The translations under genes were made by a program, and so were the position numbers. Shown piece after piece: positions 29,597-38,377 of a stretch of 64,000 nucleotides of DNA (within the stretch, counting starts at the first letter, position 1; each line of letters begins with the position of its first letter). Location of the stretch: positions 3,117,501-3,181,500 of the forward strand of contig AP017991.1 of NCBI GenBank assembly GCA_003609755.1, in the 5' to 3' direction. The DNA comes from Planktothrix agardhii NIES-204. GTDB taxonomy: Bacteria > Cyanobacteriota > Cyanobacteriia > Cyanobacteriales > Microcoleaceae. The notes beneath the pieces were generated by a model. It saw nothing but the letters and a program-made list of their open reading frames with translations. It was not told where the DNA came from and ran no database searches.

Positions 29597-32191
29597 ATGG
29601 CTAGAGTCACCGTTATTATTCCAACTTATAACCAAGATTCCTACATTTCTGAAGCAATTGATAGTGTTTTAAACCAAACCTATCAAGATTTTGAAATTGT
29701 GATCACTAATGATGGTTCTACGGATCAAACATTGCAAATTATTCGAGAAAAAAAAGATCCTAGAATTCGCTATTTTTCTTTTGATCAGAATCAAGGAGTG
29801 AGTACAGCAGCTAACCATTGTATTCGTCAGGCGAGGGGAGAACTAATTGCTATTTTAGATTCTGACAATATTTTTTTACCAGATAAACTTGAAAAGCAAG
29901 TTAGTTTTTTAGATAAAAACCCCGGATTTGATGCGGTTTTTACCCATGCTATTATTATTGATAAAAATGGTGATTTTCACCAGGGTAAAGAATCCTCCTT
30001 TCAACAGTTATTTGCTCAAGAAAATAAAAATCGTTTTCAGTGGTTAAATTCTTTTTTTTACTCTGATAATTCCTTGTGTAATACCAGCGTTTTAATTAAG
30101 AAAAAATGCTATGATCAGGTAGGACTATATGATCCGCGATTACATCAAATTCATGATTTAGATTTTTGGATACGTTTATGTCTGAAATCAGAAATTTATA
30201 TTCTACCCGAACCTTTGCTTTTATTTCGATTTCATGATCGCAATATTAGTGGTGTAACGGCTGAAAATATGATTCGACATACTTGGGGAATCCCTCAAGT
30301 GCTTGAGCATTATCTCTGTCCAGAGGTTAGCCAAAATTTTTATAATATTTTTCCTCAACAGCAACGGATTAATACCCCGATTACCCTTGATGATCTTAAT
30401 TTTTTAATTGCAAAATTGGCTTTAAAAATTCACCGTCCCAGTCATCAATATTTTGGGATTTTTACCTTATATCGGTTGATGAATAATCCTGAATCGGCTG
30501 AATATATTGAAAAACAGTATTCCTTTAAATATACTGATCTAATTCATCTTACTGGAACTCATGATATTTTTAAAATTATCAGTTATAGGAAATTACAGCA
30601 AGATATTGATCAAACCAAAAAGCAACTAGAAGCAGTACAAAATCAGAATCTAATTTTACAACAAAAACTAGATATACATAGTGAAACTGAATCTCAACCG
30701 CTAGTTAGTATATTAATTCCGACTTATAATGGAGAACAATTTTTATCTAAAGCGATTCAAAGTGCTTTAGATCAAACCTATTCTAACCTAGAAATTATTA
30801 TTTCTGATGATGGGTCAACAGATGAAACTGTAAAAATTGCCGAATCTTTTAAAGATAATTGTTCTATTCCTTATCGGATTATAACTCATTCTAACTATGG
30901 ATTAGTCAAAAATCTAAATTTTTGTATTCAACAAGCTCAAGGTAAGTATATCAAATTTATTTTTCAAGATGATTGGTTAGAACCTAATTGTATTGAAGAA
31001 ATGGTCAATTTAGCAGAACAAGATCCAGAAATAGGATTGGTTTTCTCACCCCGTCAAGTTTTGATTGACCCTGATTCAAAATCTGATTTAACCTGTAAAT
31101 CTGCTTATAATGGGGCGATTAATTTACATCAAAAATGGTCTGATTTAAAACCAATACAATCAGGTCAAGATCTATTGTCCAATCCTAATTGTCTAATCGG
31201 AGGATTAAATAAAATTGGAGAACCGACAACGGTATTAATTTCTAAACAAGTTTTTGAAGAATTAGGAGAATTTGATTCTACACTTCAGCAACTTTTGGAT
31301 GTTGATATGTGGTTTAGGATTATGGGACGTTATAAAATTGCTTTTGTAGATAAAATATTATCTGCTCTCCTAATTCATAAAAAACAACAAACTCAAGTTA
31401 ATATTGTTCAAAAAGAAAATTATAAAGATTATGAAAGACTTTATTTAAAACTCTTGCTAGATTCTCGCTATAGTTTTTTGAATCAATCTTTTAAACAGAT
31501 GGTTTTACAAAAAACTTTATTTAACTCGCAATTTTATCTCAATTTAATCACTAATTTACTGAATCAATACCAAGAAAACCCTACGGAGAGAGTCATAGAG
31601 TGTCTGAAATTAGTTCGTCAAACCCTAGTTAAATATTGGTTAAGTTTAACTCCTGGGGATTTAGAAACTCGATATTCTAGCGAAATTCGTCCAATTTATC
31701 AACATTTATTGAATAGTAATATTATTGATCAAGGAGTCGGTGAGACTGAACAATCATGGGTTGAATCAATCAGAAAAAAACTTTCTCAAGGTCTGTATTC
31801 CTGTGATTTAATTCCTGGGTTGATGGGATTGATGTTATATCAAAGAGCTTATGATATTGATTTTATATACGAAAATGCGATCATTCCTAAATATTTTTTC
31901 CCTGAATTTATTAGTTGGCTGTTTGCTCCAGTTCAATGTTTTCGGTGTTCAGAAGACAGATTAAAATATATTAATTTTCAGGAGAATTTATTGGCTTATA
32001 TTATTCAAAACTTAAATACGGATTCATCTTTTTGTGATTTGTGGATCTATGTCGCCCAGTGTTATCTTAAATATTCTCAGTTGAATTTTGAGGGTTTCGC
32101 CGAAATTAATCTCCAGAGGATTTATGATTACAGGAAAAAAATGATTGATTTTTTAGCATTGAACTCAAAGGATAATGTTCTGAACCGATAG
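29597..32191 (+). CDS. Tandem GT2 glycosyltransferase
   Basis: This 864-residue protein has two GT2 domains. The first (residues 1-260) starts MARVTVIIPTYNQDSY, with VLNQTYQDFEIVITNDGSTD and ILDSDN as the DxD-like motif. The second (about 365-620) starts PLVSILIPTYNGEQFLSKAI, with ISDDGSTDETV and FQDDW. A short coiled-coil linker (about 335-360) joins them, and an unassigned helical tail of about 200 residues follows. It probably adds two sugars in succession to a glycan. ATG at 29597 is well placed. Codon use is markedly AT-rich compared with the operon downstream, which hints at a separate origin. Confidence 0.88.
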   Translation: MARVTVIIPTYNQDSYISEAIDSVLNQTYQDFEIVITNDGSTDQTLQIIREKKDPRIRYFSFDQNQGVSTAANHCIRQARGELIAILDSDNIFLPDKLEKQVSFLDKNPGFDAVFTHAIIIDKNGDFHQGKESSFQQLFAQENKNRFQWLNSFFYSDNSLCNTSVLIKKKCYDQVGLYDPRLHQIHDLDFWIRLCLKSEIYILPEPLLLFRFHDRNISGVTAENMIRHTWGIPQVLEHYLCPEVSQNFYNIFPQQQRINTPITLDDLNFLIAKLALKIHRPSHQYFGIFTLYRLMNNPESAEYIEKQYSFKYTDLIHLTGTHDIFKIISYRKLQQDIDQTKKQLEAVQNQNLILQQKLDIHSETESQPLVSILIPTYNGEQFLSKAIQSALDQTYSNLEIIISDDGSTDETVKIAESFKDNCSIPYRIITHSNYGLVKNLNFCIQQAQGKYIKFIFQDDWLEPNCIEEMVNLAEQDPEIGLVFSPRQVLIDPDSKSDLTCKSAYNGAINLHQKWSDLKPIQSGQDLLSNPNCLIGGLNKIGEPTTVLISKQVFEELGEFDSTLQQLLDVDMWFRIMGRYKIAFVDKILSALLIHKKQQTQVNIVQKENYKDYERLYLKLLLDSRYSFLNQSFKQMVLQKTLFNSQFYLNLITNLLNQYQENPTERVIECLKLVRQTLVKYWLSLTPGDLETRYSSEIRPIYQHLLNSNIIDQGVGETEQSWVESIRKKLSQGLYSCDLIPGLMGLMLYQRAYDIDFIYENAIIPKYFFPEFISWLFAPVQCFRCSEDRLKYINFQENLLAYIIQNLNTDSSFCDLWIYVAQCYLKYSQLNFEGFAEINLQRIYDYRKKMIDFLALNSKDNVLNR

Positions 32192-32451
32192 CCAGTCTGA
32201 ATCAACGATAACAATACTAGGGTTCGATCAGCCGAACACCGGAACTTGAAACCATTGATCCGCGTCATATTAGGCAAAAGCAATTTTTTTGAGCAGTTTA
32301 CCGAAAGTTGAGGTAATTTAAAGATCATCAATTTAAGGTAAGGAGTAGACGGTCTGCTATTATTTGGACAATGTAGATTGGATACAGTAGTCAATTTAGG
32401 ACTAGCAAGGGTAAATTTGAAAGGGGTAGTGAAAGTGGGTTGGAGAGTTCA

Positions 32452-33204
32452 ATGACAGGATTGTTCAAAGTCGGAGACACTATTATCACAGCAGAGGACT
32501 TGCCATCTCTGCTCAAGCGTTATCAGTTAATGCCATTATTTCTGCGAGAAGTGATTTTGGAGCAAGCGATCGCTAAGATCACTTGTACAGAAGCAGAACA
32601 GGCGGCGGCCATCGAACGATTTGAAAGTCAACACCAACTCACGTCCCCGGAAGCAAAATCGGCTTGGTTAGCGGCCTATGATATGACCCCAGAACAACTT
32701 GTGGAAATGGCAGAACGCCCGGTAAAAGTTGAAAAATTTAAACAAGAAACTTGGGGTGGTCGAGTCGAGAATTATTTTTTGACTCGCAAAGGTGGTTTAG
32801 ATCAAGTTGTATATTCTTTAATTCGGACGAAAAATCCTGGCTTGGCTCAAGAACTCTATTTCAGAATTTTGGAGGGAGAAAATTCCTTTGCTGAGGTAGC
32901 CCATGATCATTCCGAAGGGCCAGAATCTCGATCTGGGGGGGTCTTGGGGCCGGTTCCCGTATCCCAACCTCACCCGGCGATTAGTAAACTGTTATCGGTG
33001 AGTCAACCCGGTCAATTGTGGGCACCGCGCCCCTTAGCGGAATGGTTCGTGATTATTCGGTTAGAAAAATTCCTTCCCGCCCAGTTAGATGAATCGATGC
33101 GTCGCCGTATGATCGAAGAAATGTTTGAAACTTGGCTACGAGAGCAAATGGCTCAAGTTGGCTCCCTACAACCTGTTCGCACTTCAGTGTCTTCTGTGTC
33201 ATGA
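32452..33204 (+). CDS. Parvulin-like peptidyl-prolyl isomerase of the secretion operon
   Basis: This 250-residue protein has an N-terminal SurA-like helical part (TAEDLPSLLKRYQLMPLFLR) and a C-terminal parvulin domain (about 120-215: ELYFRILEGENSFAEVAHDH, SGGVLGPVPVSQPHPAISKLL). No signal peptide is visible. ATG at 32452 is chosen over TTG 12 bases upstream because GGAG lies about 7 bases before it. Its stop overlaps the next start (ATGA), so translation is coupled to the ABC transporter. In cyanobacteria such isomerases commonly sit beside HlyB-type exporters, where they may help keep the substrate unfolded. Confidence 0.85.
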   Translation: MTGLFKVGDTIITAEDLPSLLKRYQLMPLFLREVILEQAIAKITCTEAEQAAAIERFESQHQLTSPEAKSAWLAAYDMTPEQLVEMAERPVKVEKFKQETWGGRVENYFLTRKGGLDQVVYSLIRTKNPGLAQELYFRILEGENSFAEVAHDHSEGPESRSGGVLGPVPVSQPHPAISKLLSVSQPGQLWAPRPLAEWFVIIRLEKFLPAQLDESMRRRMIEEMFETWLREQMAQVGSLQPVRTSVSSVS

Positions 33205-36200
33205 CAACATCCGCCGTTTCTCAATCCCAAATTCAGACCTTCTTAGCTGAAACGACTCCCTTTGATCGACTCTCGGAGAAGGCACTTCAGAACCTGTTGC
33301 CCAAATGCCAACTCCTGGGCTATCGTACCGGACAACCGATCTTTGAGCGGGATAAATTGCCGACTCAAATCACGATTATTTATCAAGGACAGGCTCGATT
33401 GCTGGGGTTTGATCCCAGAGCGCAACGCCATGTTAGTTTGGGCTTGCTCGGAGCCAGAGAAATCATCGGTTGGGCGGGGTTAATTCGAGGAGTTCCCTGT
33501 GAAACCGCGATCGCTTCAACCGACACGATTTGTATTACGTTGGCGGCCGCGGATTTTTTGCAATGGGTCGTAAAAGAACAGGCTTTTGGAGAAGCCTTCC
33601 GAGATCAAGCCGGGTTGAGCGAAGTTTTTGACCTGTTAAGCCAACATCTACAGGCCCAGGCCGTTCCGGTTAACAATATCAAGAATTTAGCAGTTGATCT
33701 AGGGCAGGATGCCGTTGTACTGAACTTGGCGGCGGGTAACAAGAAAACCAAGGAATTGACTAGCTTACTTGATCCTAATCGGATTTGGTTAGTCAGTAGT
33801 GGGACTTTGGGGGGTTTTGCCCCAGGTAGCCGGTTTTTATTAGAAGAAAGTAATTCATCTTATAAGATTGAAGGGCCCCAGGGCGTTCGGTTAGTGGGGT
33901 TGCGAGAGCCTGTTTATGAAGTGGAAACCTCGGTAGAAACCGCCGATGGAGAGGTGAGTGTTCAAGACTCGAATAATGGCAACGGTAATCGCACCATCGA
34001 TCTATCGGCGGTGACTTCGGCTCCTGAAGTCCCCCCCACTCCAGAAACTAATGTCCCGAAATCGGCTCTGAAGTTTCCCGTAGTTCGGGGTAGAGGCAAG
34101 ATTGACGCGCCTCTAGCTTGCTTTAATATGATTGCTAAGTTCTTCGGGATTAGCTTTAAAAAAGATGTTGTTCGTCGTGTTTTAGATAATCAGTTAGCAA
34201 CGGTTGGTAATATTAGTTTGCAGGCTTGCGGGGCCGTGACCCAAATGTTGGGAATCAATGCTCAGTTAGTCCAGGTGCCATCCAAAGCCATTGGTCGCCT
34301 CAAAGCCCCGGCCATGGTGGTCTGGAAAGATAGCTTTGCCATTCTCTATAGCATTACCGAACGGGAAATCATCCTGGCATCCCCGGAAAAGGGTTTAGCC
34401 CGGATGCGTCCAGGGCAGTTTGCGGAAATTTGGGGTGAGGAAGGACAGGTACTCCTGTTACAAGCGCCCCGAGTTGATCAAAAAGAACAATTTAGCTTCT
34501 GGTGGTTTCTCCCGGCCTTGATGGAGCATCGAGCAACATTTGTGGAGGTGTTGCTGTCTTCGTTTTTCATCCAAGTGTTCGGTTTAGTTAACCCCTTAGT
34601 CAGTATGGTGATCATCGACGCGGTGATCGCACAACAGAACTTGGATGCTCTGAACGTCCTGGGGATTCTACTGTTAGGGTTTGCTCTGTTTGAAGGTTTA
34701 TTAACGGCGTTACGAACCTATCTGTTTGTGGATAGCTCCAACCGCGTTGATATCAAACTCACAGCAGAAATTATTGACCATATGTTGCGGCTACCCTTGG
34801 GTTACTTTGATAGCCGCCAGGTCGGGGACTTGATGAGTCGTTTTAACGAGTTAGGAAATATCCGTAACTTCCTAACGGGGACAGCCTTAACGGTGGTTTT
34901 GGATGCGGTGTTCTCGGTGGTCTACATCGCCGTGATGGTTGCCCTAAGTCCAACTCTGACCCTGGTGGCTTTAGCTCCCTTACCCCTATTTGCTGGAATT
35001 ATTTTTGTCTTCTCCCCGGTGATTATGCGGTTAATCCGCAAACGGGCAGGTTTGGGGGGGACATCCATGGCCTATATTGTGGAGGTGATTAGTGGAATTC
35101 AAACCATTAAATCCCAAACTATTGAATTAACAGCCCGTTGGCGGTGGCAAGGAATGTATGCCCGTTTCATGAGTGCGAGTTTACAAACCACTCTTACCCA
35201 AACGGCCGCGGGAACCATGAGCGACTTCCTGAATAAAATTGGGGGGATTGCCCTGTTATGGGTTGGTGCCTATCTAGTCATTGAACAGCAGTTGACCATC
35301 GGGGGATTAATTGCCTTTCGGATTATCTCTGGAAACGTCACGGGCTCGTTATTACGGTTTATTAGTGTTTATCAACAGATCCAAGAGGTGTCGATTTCGG
35401 TGGAACGGTTGCGGGATATTATTGATACCCTTCCTGAAGCCGATGAAGCCGATCGCAATAATATTCCCTTACCTGAAATTGAAGGGTCAGTTACCTTTGA
35501 GGAGGTGTCCTTCCGATTCAATCCCACGGGGCCCCTGCAACTGGCTAACATCAATTTAGATTTTCCCTCCGGGTCGTTTGTGGCGATTGTGGGGTTGAGT
35601 GGATCGGGTAAAAGTACCCTGATGAAGTTATTGCAGCGTCTATATGCTCCCCTATCGGGACGAATTTTAATTGATGGCTACGATATTAATAAAGTGGAAC
35701 TCTATTCTGTCCGCCGTCAATTGGGGGTGGTATTGCAGGATACCCTCCTATTTAACGGAACCGTTCAGGATAACATCGGCTTGAGTAACCCCGAAGCCAG
35801 TAGCGACGAAATTATTCGGGCGGCTAAAATTGCTGCGGCCCACGATTTTATTATGGGTCTTCCCAATGGTTACAATACCCAGGTCGGAGAAAGGGGATCG
35901 GCTTTATCCGGGGGACAACGACAACGGGTGGCCATCGCCCGCACGGTATTACAAAATCCTAAACTGTTAATTTTGGATGAAGCCACCAGTGCCCTAGACT
36001 ATCAATCGGAACGGGCTGTGATCAATCACTTGATGGATGTCTTTCACGATCGCACGGTCTTTTTTATTACTCACCGTCTGAGTGCCGTCAAAAACGCGGA
36101 TGTAATTATTATGATGGATCAAGGATCTGTGGTTGAGCAGGGAAATCATGATGAGTTAGTTGCCCTGAAAGGACGTTATTACTGCCTGTATCAACAACAG

Positions 36201-36212
36201 GAAGCGCCCTAA
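33201..36212 (+). CDS. Type I secretion ABC transporter with N-terminal cNMP-binding-like domain and degenerate C39 domain
   Basis: This roughly 1003-residue protein has: a cyclic-nucleotide-binding-like domain (about 14-135, FDRLSEKALQNLLPKC, GAREIIGWAGL); a C39-like peptidase domain (about 290-430, KIDAPLACFNMIAKFFG) in which the DCG cysteine and the HF histidine (here DSFAILYS) are replaced; an ABC exporter membrane domain (about 440-720); and an ATPase with Walker A GLSGSGKST (about 799), LSGGQRQRVAIA (about 902) and LILDEATSALD. Loss of the catalytic residues matches RTX exporters such as HlyB, which recognise rather than cleave their substrate. ATG 33201 overlaps the upstream stop as ATGA. 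The likely substrate is the RTX protein at 24684. Confidence 0.92.
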   Translation: MTTSAVSQSQIQTFLAETTPFDRLSEKALQNLLPKCQLLGYRTGQPIFERDKLPTQITIIYQGQARLLGFDPRAQRHVSLGLLGAREIIGWAGLIRGVPCETAIASTDTICITLAAADFLQWVVKEQAFGEAFRDQAGLSEVFDLLSQHLQAQAVPVNNIKNLAVDLGQDAVVLNLAAGNKKTKELTSLLDPNRIWLVSSGTLGGFAPGSRFLLEESNSSYKIEGPQGVRLVGLREPVYEVETSVETADGEVSVQDSNNGNGNRTIDLSAVTSAPEVPPTPETNVPKSALKFPVVRGRGKIDAPLACFNMIAKFFGISFKKDVVRRVLDNQLATVGNISLQACGAVTQMLGINAQLVQVPSKAIGRLKAPAMVVWKDSFAILYSITEREIILASPEKGLARMRPGQFAEIWGEEGQVLLLQAPRVDQKEQFSFWWFLPALMEHRATFVEVLLSSFFIQVFGLVNPLVSMVIIDAVIAQQNLDALNVLGILLLGFALFEGLLTALRTYLFVDSSNRVDIKLTAEIIDHMLRLPLGYFDSRQVGDLMSRFNELGNIRNFLTGTALTVVLDAVFSVVYIAVMVALSPTLTLVALAPLPLFAGIIFVFSPVIMRLIRKRAGLGGTSMAYIVEVISGIQTIKSQTIELTARWRWQGMYARFMSASLQTTLTQTAAGTMSDFLNKIGGIALLWVGAYLVIEQQLTIGGLIAFRIISGNVTGSLLRFISVYQQIQEVSISVERLRDIIDTLPEADEADRNNIPLPEIEGSVTFEEVSFRFNPTGPLQLANINLDFPSGSFVAIVGLSGSGKSTLMKLLQRLYAPLSGRILIDGYDINKVELYSVRRQLGVVLQDTLLFNGTVQDNIGLSNPEASSDEIIRAAKIAAAHDFIMGLPNGYNTQVGERGSALSGGQRQRVAIARTVLQNPKLLILDEATSALDYQSERAVINHLMDVFHDRTVFFITHRLSAVKNADVIIMMDQGSVVEQGNHDELVALKGRYYCLYQQQEAP

Positions 36213-36240
36213 TACAGTTATCAGTTACCAGTTATCAGTT

Positions 36241-36315
36241 ATCAGTTTAAGAGTTATCAGTTTAAGAGTTATCAGTTTAAGAGTTATCAGTTTAAGAGTT
36301 ATCAGTTTAAGAGTT
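36241..36315. repeat. Five exact 15-base tandem repeats (ATCAGTTTAAGAGTT)
   Basis: Five consecutive exact copies of atcagtttaagagtt fill the gap between the hlyB-like and hlyD-like genes, with degenerate copies on both sides (36219-36240) and ctgatga units at 36371-36395. No spacer variation exists, so it is not a CRISPR array. Confidence 0.92.
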
Positions 36316-36420
36316 GAGAGGCAGTTACAATTGCTCTCCATTAGTAAAAATCTTGATTTTATTTCTTGCACTGATGACTGATGACTGATGACTGATTTTG
36401 CTGTTTACCAATTAATATTT

Positions 36421-38295
36421 ATGAAATCTGTATCACTTATTGATCAACCGGTTATTCTTGAGAAACCAGCGATGTGGTCTCATCTGTTTCTCTGGCTGAT
36501 TATGTTAATCACCACATCAGGCGTTGTTTGGGCTTATTTTTCTCAGGTTGAACAAACAGTTCCCGCCGCGGGTGAACTCGAATATAAAGAAGGTGCTAGG
36601 GAAATTCAAGCCCCAATAACCGGAGCCGTGGTTAGATTGCACGTTGAAAATGGCGATCGGGTTCAGAAAAACCAGCCGCTTTTAACCTTTAGTCAGACAA
36701 ACCCCAGCGCGGATATTAAATCTTTAGCTAATTTGCAAGGGACTCTTAATCAAGAAAACGAATTCTATAAGAATATTATTCAGGGGAATGGTCGAGGAAC
36801 TTTACCGCCTGAATGGGAAACAATGGTTAAAGATCGAGATACCCGAATCCAAGAAAATAACGTTTTAAGTTCTTTGATTAATGAACTTTATAATAATCAA
36901 GGTCGAGCGATTAATTATAGTTCTGCTCAGTCAGGTTTAGTCACTAATTACCGAGCCGAATATCAATCGCGTGTGTCTGCGGTGGAAGGGCGAATTATTG
37001 AATTTAACAAACAACTGGAACAGACAGCAAATTTGATTCGGGCAACGAGAGAACAGGTGCAATACGCAACCAATCAAATTCGCTATTCCGAAGAACAATT
37101 AAATTCAGCCAGGGATCAACTTAATAAGTCTCAAGAAGGTTTAGATCTAAACCAATCTATTTTGGGTCAAATTGCCCCTTTAGTTGATGAAGGCGCCATG
37201 TCTGACCTCAATAAAAAACGTCAGGAACAGGAGGTTTTGAGAAGCCAAAATGAATTTTTACGACAACAGGATCAAATCACCACCCGTCAAAGTGAAATTA
37301 ATGCCCGTAAAGGTGATGTTGAAAAACAGCAATCTGAAATTAAACGCCTAGAAGATGAAAAACAAAAAGTTCTAGCCTCTATTGAGAGAACTCAACAAGA
37401 ATTGCAAAATACAAAAGATGCTTGGGCAAAAGACCTGTATCTTCGCATTGAAGAAAACAAAAAACAGATTGCTAGTATTGACTCTCAACTCAGTCGATAT
37501 AAACTGGAAAACGAAAAACGATTAGGCGATGTTAATGCTCAACTGGAAAAAGTTGAAGAACAACGGGATACTCAAGTTTTACGTTCACCAGTGGCGGGGG
37601 TAATTTATGATTTAAAACCCTCAAAGAAACAGAATTCGGAAGTTGATATGAATAAGGATGACATTTGCAATTATGTGAATCAGCAAGTGTTAAAATCGGG
37701 CGATCCGAAAATGAAGCGCTGTAATGAGGCTTATTATGAAGCGCAACAAACCGAAAAATTGATGCAAATTTTAGCCGATGATAAAGGATTAGAAGGCACA
37801 ATTTTTATTAAAAATACGGATCTGGCTTTAGTTTTAAATGCCCTACGGGTCAAACGTAAATTCCTACAGCCCTATGATGGAAAAACCGTGGCTGGAGAAG
37901 TGATTGAATGTAAAGCAGAAAAGGATTGTATTTGTCCAGATTCTCCAGAAGCTCGAGCAGAAATTGGAATTACTGATCCAGATTGTATTCCGGTGGAAGT
38001 CACAATTGATGCTTTTCCCAATGATCAATTTGGGATGGTTTCTGGACAGTTAAAATGGCTGAGTCAAGACGCGATTAAACCTGATCCCGAAAAAGGCCGT
38101 CAGTATTTTTCGTTTAAAGGAAAAGTGAAATTGGATAAACAAAGCTTTGTCTTAGACGAGGATAAAAATATTAAGATTGGTTTACAATCAGGGATGTCGG
38201 TAAATACTAAGATTAATGTTGGTAAACGCTCGGTGTTAGATATCTTCTTAAACCGCTTTACCGGTCGGATCAACAGTATTACAAACTTGAAGTAG
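36421..38295 (+). CDS. HlyD-like membrane fusion protein (periplasmic adaptor) with cysteine-containing inserts
   Basis: This 624-residue adaptor has one membrane segment (HLFLWLIMLITTSGVVWAYF), a lipoyl-like half (GELEYKEGAREIQAPITGAV, LHVENGDRVQKNQPLLTF), a long coiled coil (about 170-390) and the second lipoyl half (DTQVLRSPVAGVIYDL). It links the inner-membrane ABC transporter to an outer-membrane TolC-like channel. Unusually, the region after about residue 410 carries six cysteines in inserts (DDICNYVN, MKRCNEAYY, VIECKAEKDCICPDSPE, DPDCIP). I prefer ATG 36421 (MKSVSLIDQPV) because the ATG at 36388 lies in a repeat tract. It completes the secretion operon. Confidence 0.9.
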   Translation: MKSVSLIDQPVILEKPAMWSHLFLWLIMLITTSGVVWAYFSQVEQTVPAAGELEYKEGAREIQAPITGAVVRLHVENGDRVQKNQPLLTFSQTNPSADIKSLANLQGTLNQENEFYKNIIQGNGRGTLPPEWETMVKDRDTRIQENNVLSSLINELYNNQGRAINYSSAQSGLVTNYRAEYQSRVSAVEGRIIEFNKQLEQTANLIRATREQVQYATNQIRYSEEQLNSARDQLNKSQEGLDLNQSILGQIAPLVDEGAMSDLNKKRQEQEVLRSQNEFLRQQDQITTRQSEINARKGDVEKQQSEIKRLEDEKQKVLASIERTQQELQNTKDAWAKDLYLRIEENKKQIASIDSQLSRYKLENEKRLGDVNAQLEKVEEQRDTQVLRSPVAGVIYDLKPSKKQNSEVDMNKDDICNYVNQQVLKSGDPKMKRCNEAYYEAQQTEKLMQILADDKGLEGTIFIKNTDLALVLNALRVKRKFLQPYDGKTVAGEVIECKAEKDCICPDSPEARAEIGITDPDCIPVEVTIDAFPNDQFGMVSGQLKWLSQDAIKPDPEKGRQYFSFKGKVKLDKQSFVLDEDKNIKIGLQSGMSVNTKINVGKRSVLDIFLNRFTGRINSITNLK

Positions 38296-38303
38296 TTTTA
38301 ATC

Positions 38304-38357
38304 AGTAGAGACGTGCCAATAGCCTACGGCATCGCTGCGCTCGGGCGCGTCTCTAAT
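38304..38357. repeat. Interrupted GTAGAGACG palindrome with a second repeat nested in its loop
   Basis: The left arm agtagagacgtgcc (38304-38317) and right arm gggcgcgtctcta (38343-38355) match the two halves of the palindrome at 41642. They are separated by about 25 bases (agcctacggcatcgctgcgctc) that look like another cyanobacterial repeat. Confidence 0.7.
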
Positions 38358-38377
38358 AGTTATTGAATTGATAGTTA

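Noticed and set aside
36219-36395. Regular tandem repeats as a possible CRISPR array
   Set aside because: The 15-base units are contiguous with no variable spacers and no cas genes are near.
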